Assembly: GCA_965247125.1 (NCBI GenBank)
Contig: CBDFGO010000002.1
Location: 744,001-808,000 of the forward strand
Length of the DNA stretch: 64,000 bases
Reading direction: 5' to 3'
Origin: CALBJU01 sp965247125
Lineage (GTDB): Bacteria; Bacteroidota; Rhodothermia; Rhodothermales; UBA10348
The notes beneath the pieces were generated by a model. It did not search any database. It was not told where the DNA came from and saw only the letters and a program-made list of their open reading frames with translations. Positions 36,592 to 45,022 of this stretch are shown here, piece by piece. A program made the position numbers and the translations under genes. Position 1 is the first letter of the stretch. Each line of letters begins with the position of its first letter.

Positions 36592-36954
36592 CTAGAATGG
36601 TTTTAGGACGCCCATAGCGGCGGCGAGTACGATAAGAATGGCGGTGATGTACCAGCCCAGACCCGCATCGAAACGTTTTGAAAGAGTAGGAAAGGCTCCA
36701 AGCAGCAGCCACAACGTAACTTTTACCCAGATCCACACTGGCCATGGAAATCCGATCGAGAGTCGAGTCAACATTCCGAAGCCCGCCAGCAGAAGCAGAA
36801 ACAGTCCGAGTCCATGAAAAACGAGCAGGATCCTGGGTCGACTGTCTACTGAAGCTTGTCGCTGGGCGATCATTCCTCCGAGGGAGAGCGTCAGGAGGAC
36901 CAGGCCGGCGACGTGCAGAACGAGATAAAATGTGTGTGGCATGTCAGGGTGCAT
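36592..36954 (-). CDS. small four-helix membrane protein, unknown function
   Basis: 120 residues with four hydrophobic stretches (HTFYLVLHVAGLVLLTLSLGG, ILLVFHGLGLFLLLLAGFG, VWIWVKVTLWLLLGAFP, WYITAILIVLAAAMGVL, given without overlap). A His and Trp-bearing helix pattern is loosely like SirB or cytochrome-b-type integral proteins, but I do not assign a family. It precedes the DinB-type gene in what is probably a two-gene unit. A second start at 36942 is possible. Confidence 0.7.
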   Translation of the reverse strand: MHPDMPHTFYLVLHVAGLVLLTLSLGGMIAQRQASVDSRPRILLVFHGLGLFLLLLAGFGMLTRLSIGFPWPVWIWVKVTLWLLLGAFPTLSKRFDAGLGWYITAILIVLAAAMGVLKPF

Positions 36955-37059
36955 TATTGATGGGAGGGCAAAGTTACCTCACCCAGGGGTGAAGTATCTG
37001 AGCCCGATCGAGTTCCGGGTTGCCGAGTGTCTGAACATATTCTTCTCGGCTGGACGCAT

Positions 37060-38751
37060 TCATTCAATGGGTGGCCGCTTCAGATGAAATTGGGTTCGGC
37101 TCTGGTAGAGCGCAGCGAGTGAGAGCGCCGCCTCATCCTCGTAGAGGCCACCGACTATGGTGAAAGAAGCTGGATTTCGCCTGGCGGCGACGGGAGAGTC
37201 ATCCACCGCTGAAAAGTGATTGGGTAAGGTCACCGAAGGGTGCCCTGTCAGATTGGTGATTCCCAGACCCGCGTTCCCGAAGGACGGCATCACGAGGACG
37301 TCGATGGCGGCGAACATGTCGTTCATAGCCTGCATCAGTACAGTCCGGGCGCGGCTCGCATTTACATATTCCACAGCGGGCGTAAGCCTGGCCCTTCGAA
37401 ACGAGTCCGGCCAGGCGCCTCGGTTCTGCTGAACCAGCAGATCATCTTCGCCACTGAGCGTGAGCTGATCGAAAGCCGCAGCAGCCTCAACATATAGCAT
37501 CCTGAGTATGGGCGATGAATCGATTTCTGGAAAGGCAACCGGTTTCAGGGCGATTCCCGCGCGTCGAAAAACCTGCAGAACCGCCTTATCCTCATCATCT
37601 TCGAACTCGTCGGCAAGATAGCCGACCCTCAAGTCGCGAACATCCCTGCCCGCAGGCCACGAAAAAGGGGTGGTGACGGTTGTCGGGTCATTGGAATCGT
37701 GTCCATGAATCGCACCGAAGACGAGGGCGCAACACTCGGCGCTTCTGCACATGGGGCCCAGCTTGTCCATCGACCAACTCAACGTCATGGCACCCACGCG
37801 GCTGACCCTTCCAAATGTTGGCCGGAGTCCGGTCACGCCGTTTCTGTTCGAGGGCGATACAATGGACCCGAGCGTTTCCGAGCCCATGGCAAATCCTGCC
37901 AGTCCTGCGGCAACCGCTGCTCCGGGCCCGGCAGAAGAGCCGCTCGATCCCCGCTCGATCTTCCATGGGTTTTTGGTCTTCCCTCCGTACCAGACGTCAC
38001 CCCTGGCCAGCGCTCCGAGTGTCAGCTTTGCAACCAGGACGGCACCCGCTTCATCGAGGCGCTGAACAACCTCGGCGTCTCGATCGATTTGTTGATCCTT
38101 GTAAGGCATGGCTCCCCAGGTCGTGGGATAACCCTGGACTGCAAGCAAATCCTTGGCGCCCCACGGGATACCGTGTAGAGGTCCCCTCCAGTGACCCGCG
38201 TCCAATTCGGCGTCTGCTGCGCGCGCCTGTCGACGCGCGCGTTCCTCGGTGAGCGTGATGACACACTCCAGGAGAGGCCCATACTTCCTGAGCCTGCTCA
38301 GCGACAGCTCGGTCAGATATACAGAGGTCACCTGCCGAGATTTCAACAGTGCCGATAACTCGGCCACCGGCATGAACGCAAGATCTTCGTCTGAAGCCGT
38401 TCTGATGTTCTCGTCAGGCCGCCATTCGAGAGATGACTTGCCGTCGAGCCGCGGTGCGGTTTTACCACCTATCTGTGGATCGAAAACCAACGATGGAATA
38501 ACGTGATTGGGCAGCTTCAAATCGCGAATAGCCTGATAATTTTCCCTCGACCCTTTCAGACCTTCAAGCATGAGCTCCCGCTCTTCGTCTGAAAATGCGA
38601 GTCCGGCCAGCTTTTCAGCGCTTTTGATGACATCGACCGTTATTTCATCGGCCTCAAGCGCCTTCACATACAGAATCCCGGGGAAAATAGTAGATGCGGT
38701 GCCGAGGGCAGCGGCTGATTCAAGAAACGAGCGGCGGGAGACGGAAGACAT
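37060..38751 (-). CDS. exported amidase (amidase signature family)
   Basis: 563 residues. The N-terminus SRRSFLESAAALG is a twin-arginine-type signal. The amidase core has the catalytic Lys in PLHGIPWGAKDLL and the Ser-rich signature GSSGSSAGPGAAVAAGLAGF with the nucleophilic Ser in ETLGSIVSPS, the usual Ser-cisSer-Lys set. It resembles GatA but no GatB or GatC is nearby and it is exported, so a role in amide or peptide-derivative hydrolysis in the periplasm is more likely. Substrate unknown. It stands alone between the transketolase group and a small membrane-protein gene. Confidence 0.9.
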   Translation of the reverse strand: MSSVSRRSFLESAAALGTASTIFPGILYVKALEADEITVDVIKSAEKLAGLAFSDEERELMLEGLKGSRENYQAIRDLKLPNHVIPSLVFDPQIGGKTAPRLDGKSSLEWRPDENIRTASDEDLAFMPVAELSALLKSRQVTSVYLTELSLSRLRKYGPLLECVITLTEERARRQARAADAELDAGHWRGPLHGIPWGAKDLLAVQGYPTTWGAMPYKDQQIDRDAEVVQRLDEAGAVLVAKLTLGALARGDVWYGGKTKNPWKIERGSSGSSAGPGAAVAAGLAGFAMGSETLGSIVSPSNRNGVTGLRPTFGRVSRVGAMTLSWSMDKLGPMCRSAECCALVFGAIHGHDSNDPTTVTTPFSWPAGRDVRDLRVGYLADEFEDDEDKAVLQVFRRAGIALKPVAFPEIDSSPILRMLYVEAAAAFDQLTLSGEDDLLVQQNRGAWPDSFRRARLTPAVEYVNASRARTVLMQAMNDMFAAIDVLVMPSFGNAGLGITNLTGHPSVTLPNHFSAVDDSPVAARRNPASFTIVGGLYEDEAALSLAALYQSRTQFHLKRPPIE

Positions 38752-38844
38752 GGCGCTGTCAGAGATGGTTAACTGAGAAACAAGTGGGTATCGAGGGAAG
38801 GCGGATGCCCGGTCAATGTAGCACTCTAACCGACCGCGATAAAG

Positions 38845-39285
38845 CTACTGTTCGCGCTCGGTCTTGAAGCCTCTTATTCCGATCTCGCCAATCGACTCAC
38901 TGCCCTCGAAGGGCGCCCAGAAAAGTCCTTCATTATCGCCTGTCAATAGAGACTGCGCTTCAATAGACCCTTCCACATCCTTCTCAAAGACAGATTCAAG
39001 ACTCCGCAGAATCACGGTAAATCGGTAGTGCAAACCAAAATCATTATTGTTGACAATCTTCAGCACAACACCCTCCTGGCCTCCTTCCTTCTCGGGAAAG
39101 AAAATGTACTCGATGAGTACGCCATCCAAGGCTAAAACGGGCTTCCACGCCCAGTCTGTGGGTGTTGTCACCTTCCGGGCCTCCTGAGCCTGAACCGAGA
39201 CGGGAATACACAGACCGGCGATGAGCGCAAGACTAACCCAGCTGAGACCGCACAGCGCTCGCGACGTTTTCCGCGGTGATCCCAA
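38845..39285 (-). CDS. secreted protein of unknown function, starting inside tkt
   Basis: A TTG at 39283-39285 starts a 146-residue protein with an ideal Sec signal (MGSPRKTSRA, then LCGLSWVSLALIAGLCIPVS and VQAQ|E) and a mature domain of about 110 residues (GVLIEYIFFPEKEGGQEGVV, LKIVNNNDFGLHYRFTVILR). The first 53 bases overlap the end of the transketolase gene. The frame is open far upstream but that part lacks a signal sequence. No family is recognised; the mature part looks like a beta-sandwich. It should be co-transcribed with tkt. Confidence 0.65.
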   Translation of the reverse strand: MGSPRKTSRALCGLSWVSLALIAGLCIPVSVQAQEARKVTTPTDWAWKPVLALDGVLIEYIFFPEKEGGQEGVVLKIVNNNDFGLHYRFTVILRSLESVFEKDVEGSIEAQSLLTGDNEGLFWAPFEGSESIGEIGIRGFKTEREQ

Positions 39286-41257
39286 AATGCTCGAACAGAG
39301 CCTCAGCGGGTGCTGAAGCACCGAAGTGATCCAATCCGATGGAGCGGCCTGTGGGTCCAACGTATCGCTCCCACCCCATCGTGATGCCGGCCTCGACGGA
39401 GACGCGAACGCTGACGGAAGGCGGAAGAACAGATTCCCGATATGATGCTTCTTGCTGTTCAAAGATTTCCCATGATGGCATGGAGACCACGCGAACCTTT
39501 AGACCCTCCTCGGCCAGCTGAGTTGCTGCCCGGACCCCAACTTCAACTTCGCTACCCGTCGCAATGATTAGTGCGTCAGGTGCTCCCTCTGAATCCCGGA
39601 TGATGTAGGCCCCTTTTCGAACATGAGCGACCACATCCGATACATTTGCATTCATCGTGGGCAGATTTTGCCTCGAAAGCCCCAGTAGCGTCGGCCCCGT
39701 CTTATTCTCGAGGGCAGCAATCCACGCCCCAGCAGTTTCCGGCCCATCACATGGTCGGATGAACGTGCAGTTCGGAATGGCGCGCAGTGTCATGAAGTGT
39801 TCGATCGGCTGATGCGTTGGTCCATCTTCACCAAGTCCAATCGAATCGTGGGTGAACACGTACGTGACGGGTTGACTCATCAACGCGCTCAATCGAATCG
39901 CCGGACGCATATAGTCCGAAAATATCAGAAATGTCCCGCAATACGTTCTCAGACCTCCATGCAACTCCATTCCGTTGCAAATTGAGGCCATTGCATGTTC
40001 GCGAACCCCGAAGTAGAAATAACTTCCCGAAGGATTATCCGCCTGAAAGTCCCGTCTCCCCGGGATATCCGTCTTGTTGGATCCAGTGAGATCAGCCGAC
40101 CCGCCGATCAAGTTGGGCATTTCGAGATCGAGTGCAGCCAGAACCTTGCCGTTCGCACTTCGAGTGGCGATACTCGATCCTTCTTCAAAGGCGGGCATCA
40201 ACGAAGTCAGATCTTCGGGTAGATCTCCCCGATTCCATCGTTCCCACTGCTCAGCCAGATCGGGATACTCTGCCTCATAATCCCGCATCATGTCTTCCCA
40301 GGCTTCCCTCTTCTCCTGACCGCGCGTGGCAATCTCGCCCATGTGCTCACGGGCGTCGTCCGGCACATGAAAAGTGGGTTCCAGGGGCCAATCCAGGCCT
40401 TGTTTGGTCAGTTCTATCTCCGCCGCTCCGAGAGGTGAACCGTGTGAAGCAGCTGTTCCAGCTTTGTTTGGACTTCCATATCCGATGACCGTGTGAACGC
40501 GTATGAGCGTCGGCTTCCCGGTCTCGGCCCGAGCCTCGTTGATCGCCGCATCTATGGCCTCGACGTCGTTTCCGTCCTCTATCTCCAGCACCTGCCATCC
40601 ATAGGCCTCAAATCTTCCCGTTACATCCTCCGTAAAGGACAGATCGGTCGATCCGTCGATGGTAATCTTGTTGCCATCATAGAGATACGTCAGCTTTCCC
40701 AGACCCAGATGTCCGGCCCATGACGCGGCCTCGTGCGAAATACCCTCCATCAGATCGCCATCGGAAACGATCGCCATGGTCTGGTGATCAACAACGCTAA
40801 ACCCTGGTCGGTTGAAATGAGCGGCCAGGAAGATTTCCGCAATCGCCATTCCTATCCCGTTGGCGAAACCCTGACCAAGCGGCCCGGTCGTGGTTTCCAC
40901 ACCCGAGGTATGAAAATTTTCCGGATGACCCGGAGTGCGGCTTCCCCACTGCCTGAAATTCTTGATGTCATCGATCGACAGGTCGAATCCAGTAAGATGC
41001 AGAAGCCCGTAGAGAAGCATCGATCCGTGGCCTGCAGACAGAATGAAGCGATCACGATTGGGCCAGTCGGGCTCCGATGGATCGACGACCAGATGGCGGT
41101 GCCATGCCGCGTAGGCCATCGGCGCCGCTCCCATCGGCATACCCGGATGACCGGAGTTGGCTCGTTGAACGGCGTCTACCGCCAGAAATCGGAGCGTGTT
41201 TATCGAAAGTTGGGAAAGTGAGATGTCTAGTGTGGCAGCAAGTGCGTCGTTGAGCAT
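39233..41257 (-). CDS. tkt: transketolase
   Basis: 674 residues from the ATG at 41255-41257. Thiamine-diphosphate enzyme of the pentose phosphate pathway, moving two-carbon units. Visible motifs: RANSGHPGMPMGAAP, ILSAGHGSMLLYGLLH, the ThDP/Mg motif GDLMEGISHEAASWAGHLGL then YLYDGNKITIDG, and FTHDSIGLGEDGPTHQP. The frame is open for 73 codons upstream, but this part does not resemble transketolases. No clear Shine-Dalgarno is seen. The 235 bases upstream hold nothing certain; a lone TACTTTTG (complement of 41347-41354) might be a promoter element. Confidence 0.95.
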   Translation of the reverse strand: MLNDALAATLDISLSQLSINTLRFLAVDAVQRANSGHPGMPMGAAPMAYAAWHRHLVVDPSEPDWPNRDRFILSAGHGSMLLYGLLHLTGFDLSIDDIKNFRQWGSRTPGHPENFHTSGVETTTGPLGQGFANGIGMAIAEIFLAAHFNRPGFSVVDHQTMAIVSDGDLMEGISHEAASWAGHLGLGKLTYLYDGNKITIDGSTDLSFTEDVTGRFEAYGWQVLEIEDGNDVEAIDAAINEARAETGKPTLIRVHTVIGYGSPNKAGTAASHGSPLGAAEIELTKQGLDWPLEPTFHVPDDAREHMGEIATRGQEKREAWEDMMRDYEAEYPDLAEQWERWNRGDLPEDLTSLMPAFEEGSSIATRSANGKVLAALDLEMPNLIGGSADLTGSNKTDIPGRRDFQADNPSGSYFYFGVREHAMASICNGMELHGGLRTYCGTFLIFSDYMRPAIRLSALMSQPVTYVFTHDSIGLGEDGPTHQPIEHFMTLRAIPNCTFIRPCDGPETAGAWIAALENKTGPTLLGLSRQNLPTMNANVSDVVAHVRKGAYIIRDSEGAPDALIIATGSEVEVGVRAATQLAEEGLKVRVVSMPSWEIFEQQEASYRESVLPPSVSVRVSVEAGITMGWERYVGPTGRSIGLDHFGASAPAEALFEHFGITAENVASAVRSQLG

Positions 41258-41492
41258 CGACAATTTCAGATTTGGGCGATCAGGAAGGAGAGTTGGCGCA
41301 GGACGCCGCGAAAGCGAGCGCTTCATCGGGTCCTGGGTCCGCTGGACAAAAGTACAAAATCGACCGCCCGAAAAGCACCACGTCGGTCGGGCTTTTGTGC
41401 GCTTGTTAGTAACATTTTCGCTGGCCGAGACTCTTCTTCCGCACGCAGCCCGGCATTGGGTCTCCCAGCAACTCATCTCGCCTGAAAACGGC

Positions 41493-42158
41493 CTAACCCT
41501 CGGCGTTCTCGATAGCGATTCCCGAGATCAATTCGTTCATGCACTGCCGCGATTTAGATTCCGCGGTGATGAACCGGCCATTGATCATTACACTGGGAGT
41601 GCCCGTTACCCCGAGATCGGTAATCTCCTGACGACGATCAATGATCATCTTCTGATTCAGTCCGCGCTCCAATCGCTGCTTGAACTTGCCTGGTTCGATG
41701 CCAAGGCCTTGCGCCAGGACGACGATCTGGTCCATCGACATCCCACCCTCCCGACGATTGTCGTATTGGGCCTGAAGCATTTCGTAGTAGAGACCATCCT
41801 GACCGGCCACGTACAGCGCCTCAATTTGAATCAAGGAAATCCTCCATAGCACGAAGGGGATCATGAAAAATCTGGCATGTTGACCGCTGTCAGCTATTAC
41901 CTGCTTCATGATCGGGTGAAGATTTTTACAGTGCTGGCAATTTGGATCGAAATATTCAATCACCGTCACGGAGGCATCGATATTTCCGAGGTACGGATCA
42001 CTGATCGTGATCAGCGACATATAGTCTTCAACCCTCGCCATATCCTCGTTATAACCGCATTCCTCGACAAGTATCGGTTCCTGCTTCGACTGGATTAGGC
42101 TGCTGCCCGAAAGCAGCACTACCAGGACCAAAGGAGCAAAGACTATCCGCAGCTTCAT
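41493..42158 (-). CDS. DsbA-like secreted thiol oxidoreductase
   Basis: 221 residues with a signal peptide (residues 1-24) and a thioredoxin-fold DsbA domain (thioredoxin_4 type). The active site is CQHC in VIEYFDPNCQHCKNLHP, and the cis-Pro loop is GVTGTPSVMINGRF. Likely acts in periplasmic disulfide formation or as a redox partner. It is close to the family of lone DsbA-like proteins with vitamin K epoxide reductase partners, but no such partner is adjacent. Confidence 0.88.
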   Translation of the reverse strand: MKLRIVFAPLVLVVLLSGSSLIQSKQEPILVEECGYNEDMARVEDYMSLITISDPYLGNIDASVTVIEYFDPNCQHCKNLHPIMKQVIADSGQHARFFMIPFVLWRISLIQIEALYVAGQDGLYYEMLQAQYDNRREGGMSMDQIVVLAQGLGIEPGKFKQRLERGLNQKMIIDRRQEITDLGVTGTPSVMINGRFITAESKSRQCMNELISGIAIENAEG

Positions 42159-42329
42159 AGGTCTTTCGCGTTGATTTTCTGGAGTTTCCAGACCCGATTG
42201 GAGCCAGTTCGAACAGGGTCGTGATTACATGGTACGCCATACCGTGAATACATTGGTAATGATCCGATTTTCGTCCGTTTCAAACGATTCTTTCATAGAT
42301 TCTGAACCGTATACGAACAGGCTGCAGCC

Positions 42330-43244
42330 ATGCAGGAAACCTTACAAACCGAGTTTGCCATCGATCTGATGATCACAGCGCTGATCATCATCGTGGCAAT
42401 TCTCATTACCAATCTCGGACAGCGCATCGCGCGCGGATATTTCGATGATGCCGAACGCATTTATCGTTCGTCCAAATCAACGCGTCGATTTGTTGTTGTC
42501 ATGACCCTCGCGGCTATCGCCATCTTGTGGTCACCGGGCCTTGGAGATCTGCTCACCGTCATGACGGTGATTGGCGCGGGTCTGGCGATTGCTCTGAGGG
42601 AAGTATTGCTCTCCATCAGCGGTTGGGCAAGGATTACGCTGCTCTCGTCCTTCAAGGAAGGAGACCGAATTGAAATCAATGGTCTTCGCGGCGATGTCAT
42701 CGACGTCCGTGTGATGCGAACGACCCTGATGGAAATCGGCGGATGGGTCGATGCAGACCAGAGTACCGGGCGCATCGTCCACTTTCCCAATAGCTGGATC
42801 TTTCAGCACGCGCTCTACAACTACACACGGTCCTTCGGCTTCATCTGGAATGAACTACCCCTGACGCTGACTTTCCGGAGCAATTGGCGTGCAGCCCGGG
42901 ACATCATGATGAAATACGGGGAGGAGTCGGCGGCGATCGTTGAGCAGCAGGCACGAAAGGAAATTCACCTCATTTCCAGAGAGTTTCTGATCCATTACGC
43001 CATCCTGACACCGTTCGTATACGTCCGCATTGTTCAGGACGGTGTCGAACTCACCCTTCGATATTTATGCGAAGCTCGAAAGAGGCGCGGGTCGGAGCAC
43101 GCACTGTCGATGATGATTCTGGACGATATTCGCGTTCATCCCGAGATTGAGATCGCTCACCGCGTCCTGGCCACGCTTCCTCCCGCCGCCTCTCAGTTCG
43201 GGAGCATTCCGCCCAAAATGCCTCTTCCCTCGTCGAAGAAGTAA
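42330..43244 (+). CDS. mechanosensitive channel, MscS family
   Basis: 304 residues: three membrane helices (about 11-28, 50-68 and 72-97), a pore-lining helix with Gly/Ala spacing (VIGAGLAIALREVLLSISGW), the beta domain (FKEGDRIEINGLRGDVIDVR, then IVHFPNSWIFQHALYNYTR) and a C-terminal cytoplasmic domain. Opens on membrane tension to release solutes under hypo-osmotic shock. Its stop codon is directly followed by the trp promoter. Confidence 0.92.
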   Translation: MQETLQTEFAIDLMITALIIIVAILITNLGQRIARGYFDDAERIYRSSKSTRRFVVVMTLAAIAILWSPGLGDLLTVMTVIGAGLAIALREVLLSISGWARITLLSSFKEGDRIEINGLRGDVIDVRVMRTTLMEIGGWVDADQSTGRIVHFPNSWIFQHALYNYTRSFGFIWNELPLTLTFRSNWRAARDIMMKYGEESAAIVEQQARKEIHLISREFLIHYAILTPFVYVRIVQDGVELTLRYLCEARKRRGSEHALSMMILDDIRVHPEIEIAHRVLATLPPAASQFGSIPPKMPLPSSKK

Positions 43245-43276
43245 TTTGCCTTGAGCAGAGAGTCACCCTATCTTTG
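43245..43276 (+). promoter_or_regulatory. Bacteroidota-type promoter of the trp operon
   Basis: TTTG (43245-43248), 20 nt, TATCTTTG (43269-43276), an exact TTTG/TAnnTTTG match lying immediately after the MscS stop. Transcription would begin near 43280-43283, just before the leader peptide ribosome site. Confidence 0.7.
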
Positions 43277-43292
43277 CGATGTGAGGTTCGAT

Positions 43293-43361
43293 GTGACACA
43301 TACAGAGAGTGTTTGGACTACCCGGTGGTGGAACTCCCCCCACGGGTATGTGCCTGCTTAA
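43293..43361 (+). CDS. trpL: trp leader peptide (22 aa, three Trp codons)
   Basis: A GTG at 43293 follows a GAGG (43283-43286) by 6 nt and opens a 22-codon frame, MTHTESVWTTRWWNSPHGYV followed by P-A, ending TAA at 43359-43361. Trp codons are at 43314, 43326 and 43329, three of five-and-a-half consecutive codons worth of sequence, in a genome where Trp is rare. A GTG twelve bases upstream is in frame but lacks the ribosome site. The peptide itself probably has no other function; ribosome position on it reports tRNA-Trp charging. Confidence 0.82.
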   Translation: MTHTESVWTTRWWNSPHGYVPA

Positions 43362-43431
43362 AACAGAAAGTCAGCCGAGCTGATTCCATTCTGATTTGCA
43401 CCGCCCGTTACGAATTGTGACGGGCTTTTTT
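43320..43431 (+). promoter_or_regulatory. trp transcription attenuator
   Basis: Four regions are visible. Region 1 (43320-43328, ACCCGGTGG, within the Trp codons) pairs with region 2 (43340-43347, CCACGGGT). Region 2 (ACGGG at 43342-43346 and GTGC at 43350-43353) can instead pair with region 3 (GCAC at 43398-43401 and CCCGT at 43404-43408), an antiterminator supported by inner stems CAGAA/TTCTG (43364-43368/43389-43393) and TCAGC/GCTGA (43371-43375/43379-43383). Region 3 otherwise pairs with region 4 to form the terminator at 43403-43431. A ribosome stalled on Trp codons masks region 1, frees 2 to pair with 3, and lets transcription into trpE. Confidence 0.82.
43403..43431 (+). terminator. 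terminator hairpin of the trp attenuator
   Basis: GCCCGTTAC (43403-43411) pairs with GTGACGGGC (43417-43425), 9 bp including one G-U, loop GAATT, then six T (43426-43431). It ends 7 bases before the trpE ATG, so the stem itself is not part of any neighbouring gene end. Confidence 0.9.
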
Positions 43432-43438
43432 GTTGATT

Positions 43439-44929
43439 ATGGTTTCCTACGAAGAATTTTTAGGCCAAGTCGAAGCGGCCCGCGATAACGGCGCTGAGAG
43501 GATCATTGTGCCAATACACCGACGTCTGGGTGCAGACCTGCTGACGCCTGTCAGTGCGTTTTTCCAGTTAAGGGACGGAGCGCGCAAGCCATTCCTTTTC
43601 GAGTCGGTTGAAGGCGGAGAAGTGCTGGCGAGATACTCGTTTTTAGGGAGAAACCCGTATATGACGGTGCGAGCGGAAGGAGGGCGTACCTCCGTCGAAC
43701 TGAGCGACGGCACGGTCGAAGAGCACGAGAGTTCCATATTCCGTGTTCTCTCTGAACTGCTGGAGGCCTACACCGAGGTAGAAACGTCAGACCTGCCTCG
43801 TTTGACCGGTGGCGCGGTTGGTTATTTCTCGTACGACTGCGTCCGGTTGATCGAAAAGATTCCGGACGACAATCCCAGCGATCTTGAAGTGCCAGATGCG
43901 CTCTGGTGCTTCTACGATACGATTGCGGCATTCGACCACGTCAAACACCAATTGGTGTTGATTGCCAGCGTTTTTATCACTGATCAGACTGACCTTCCAA
44001 GTGCGTATAAGGAAGCTGCCCAACGACTTAAGAACCTTGAAACTACGTTTTCCAGGCCCGTTCAGCCCGGTTCTGACAAGGTCGAATTGAAGGGGGATGT
44101 GGAATCCAATACAGCCCAGATCGAGTTCGAACGAGCCGTAGAGGCAGCGAAGAAGTACATTTTTGAGGGTGACATCTTTCAGGTTGTTCTGAGTCAACGA
44201 TTTTCTTCCAAATTTTCGGGTGACCCATTCAATCTTTACCGGGCCCTGAGGCAGGTAAATCCGTCGCCTTATCTGTTTTACTTGGATTTTGAGGATTTTA
44301 AGCTCGTCGGTTCATCTCCCGAAGTTCTCGTCCGGGTCGAGGATGGTCGCGCCAATCTGCTGCCGATCGCTGGAACTCGCCCACGAGGACGCGACCGAGA
44401 CGAGGATCAGGCATTGGCCAAAGAACTGCTCGCAGATCCAAAGGAGCGGGCAGAACACCTGATGCTCGTCGATCTGGGCAGGAATGATCTGGGACGCATC
44501 AGCGAATATGGCTCTGTAGAGATTGAACGTTACGCGTATATCGAGCGGTATTCGCACGTAATGCACATCGTTTCTTCCCTCAGTTCTTCGTTGGCCGCGG
44601 GCCGCAATCCGGTTGATGCCCTGGAATCATGCTTCCCTGCAGGCACAGTAAGTGGAGCCCCAAAAGTTCGAGCTATGCAAATCATCGAGGAACTTGAGCC
44701 GTGTCGACGAGGAGTGTATGCCGGGGCTGTGGGCTACTTCGATTTTCGCGGCAACATGGACACCTGCATCATCATTCGAACCATGTTGGTCACCGATGAC
44801 GTTGTTCACATTCAGGCGGGTGCAGGAATCGTGGCAGACAGCATTCCGAAGGTTGAATACGAGGAAACACTCAGTAAGGCACGGGCACTACACTCAGCCA
44901 TGAATGTAGCGGCCGGAGAACTTCTATGA
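43439..44929 (+). CDS. trpE: anthranilate synthase component I
   Basis: 496 residues from the ATG at 43439 (a TTG three codons earlier lies in the attenuator T run). Converts chorismate, with ammonia from TrpG, to anthranilate. The feedback region FLFESVEGGEVLARYSFLG near residue 50 keeps the E-S pair of the Trp-binding site; the catalytic half has PIAGTRPRGRDRDEDQALA, LMLVDLGRNDLGR and FPAGTVSGAPKVRAM. It is the first structural gene behind the attenuator. Its TGA overlaps the ATG of a 31-codon frame (ATGA). Confidence 0.97.
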   Translation: MVSYEEFLGQVEAARDNGAERIIVPIHRRLGADLLTPVSAFFQLRDGARKPFLFESVEGGEVLARYSFLGRNPYMTVRAEGGRTSVELSDGTVEEHESSIFRVLSELLEAYTEVETSDLPRLTGGAVGYFSYDCVRLIEKIPDDNPSDLEVPDALWCFYDTIAAFDHVKHQLVLIASVFITDQTDLPSAYKEAAQRLKNLETTFSRPVQPGSDKVELKGDVESNTAQIEFERAVEAAKKYIFEGDIFQVVLSQRFSSKFSGDPFNLYRALRQVNPSPYLFYLDFEDFKLVGSSPEVLVRVEDGRANLLPIAGTRPRGRDRDEDQALAKELLADPKERAEHLMLVDLGRNDLGRISEYGSVEIERYAYIERYSHVMHIVSSLSSSLAAGRNPVDALESCFPAGTVSGAPKVRAMQIIEELEPCRRGVYAGAVGYFDFRGNMDTCIIIRTMLVTDDVVHIQAGAGIVADSIPKVEYEETLSKARALHSAMNVAAGELL

Positions 44930-45021
44930 AGCCTTTTAAACAATACTTTCAAGCATCGTTCGGAGCATCTGCACTACCTTTCATTACAGGTCTTTACTCA
45001 CCCAAGTCAGGAACGGAATAA
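44926..45021 (+). CDS. possible 31-aa small protein between trpE and the 146-aa gene
   Basis: An ATG overlaps the trpE stop as ATGA and opens 31 codons (MKPFKQYFQASFGASALPFI, then TGLYSPKSGTE) ending TAA one base before the next ATG. It fills the gap exactly, as operon genes do, and would be translated by coupling to trpE. No domain is recognised; aromatic residues are frequent and there is no Cys or Trp. It may be a real small protein or only a coupling frame. Confidence 0.45.
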   Translation: MKPFKQYFQASFGASALPFITGLYSPKSGTE

Positions 45022-45022
45022 G

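Noticed and set aside
41380..41420. Weak hairpin CCCGA/TCGGG upstream of tkt
   Set aside because: Short stem, long loop, and no suitable T run on the strand where a terminator would be needed.
43281..43431. T-box riboswitch reading tRNA-Trp
   Set aside because: The terminator is preceded by GCACCGCCC, which faintly resembles a T-box, but the AGGGTGG-type T-box and the specifier stem are missing, while a Trp-rich leader ORF with alternative stems explains everything.
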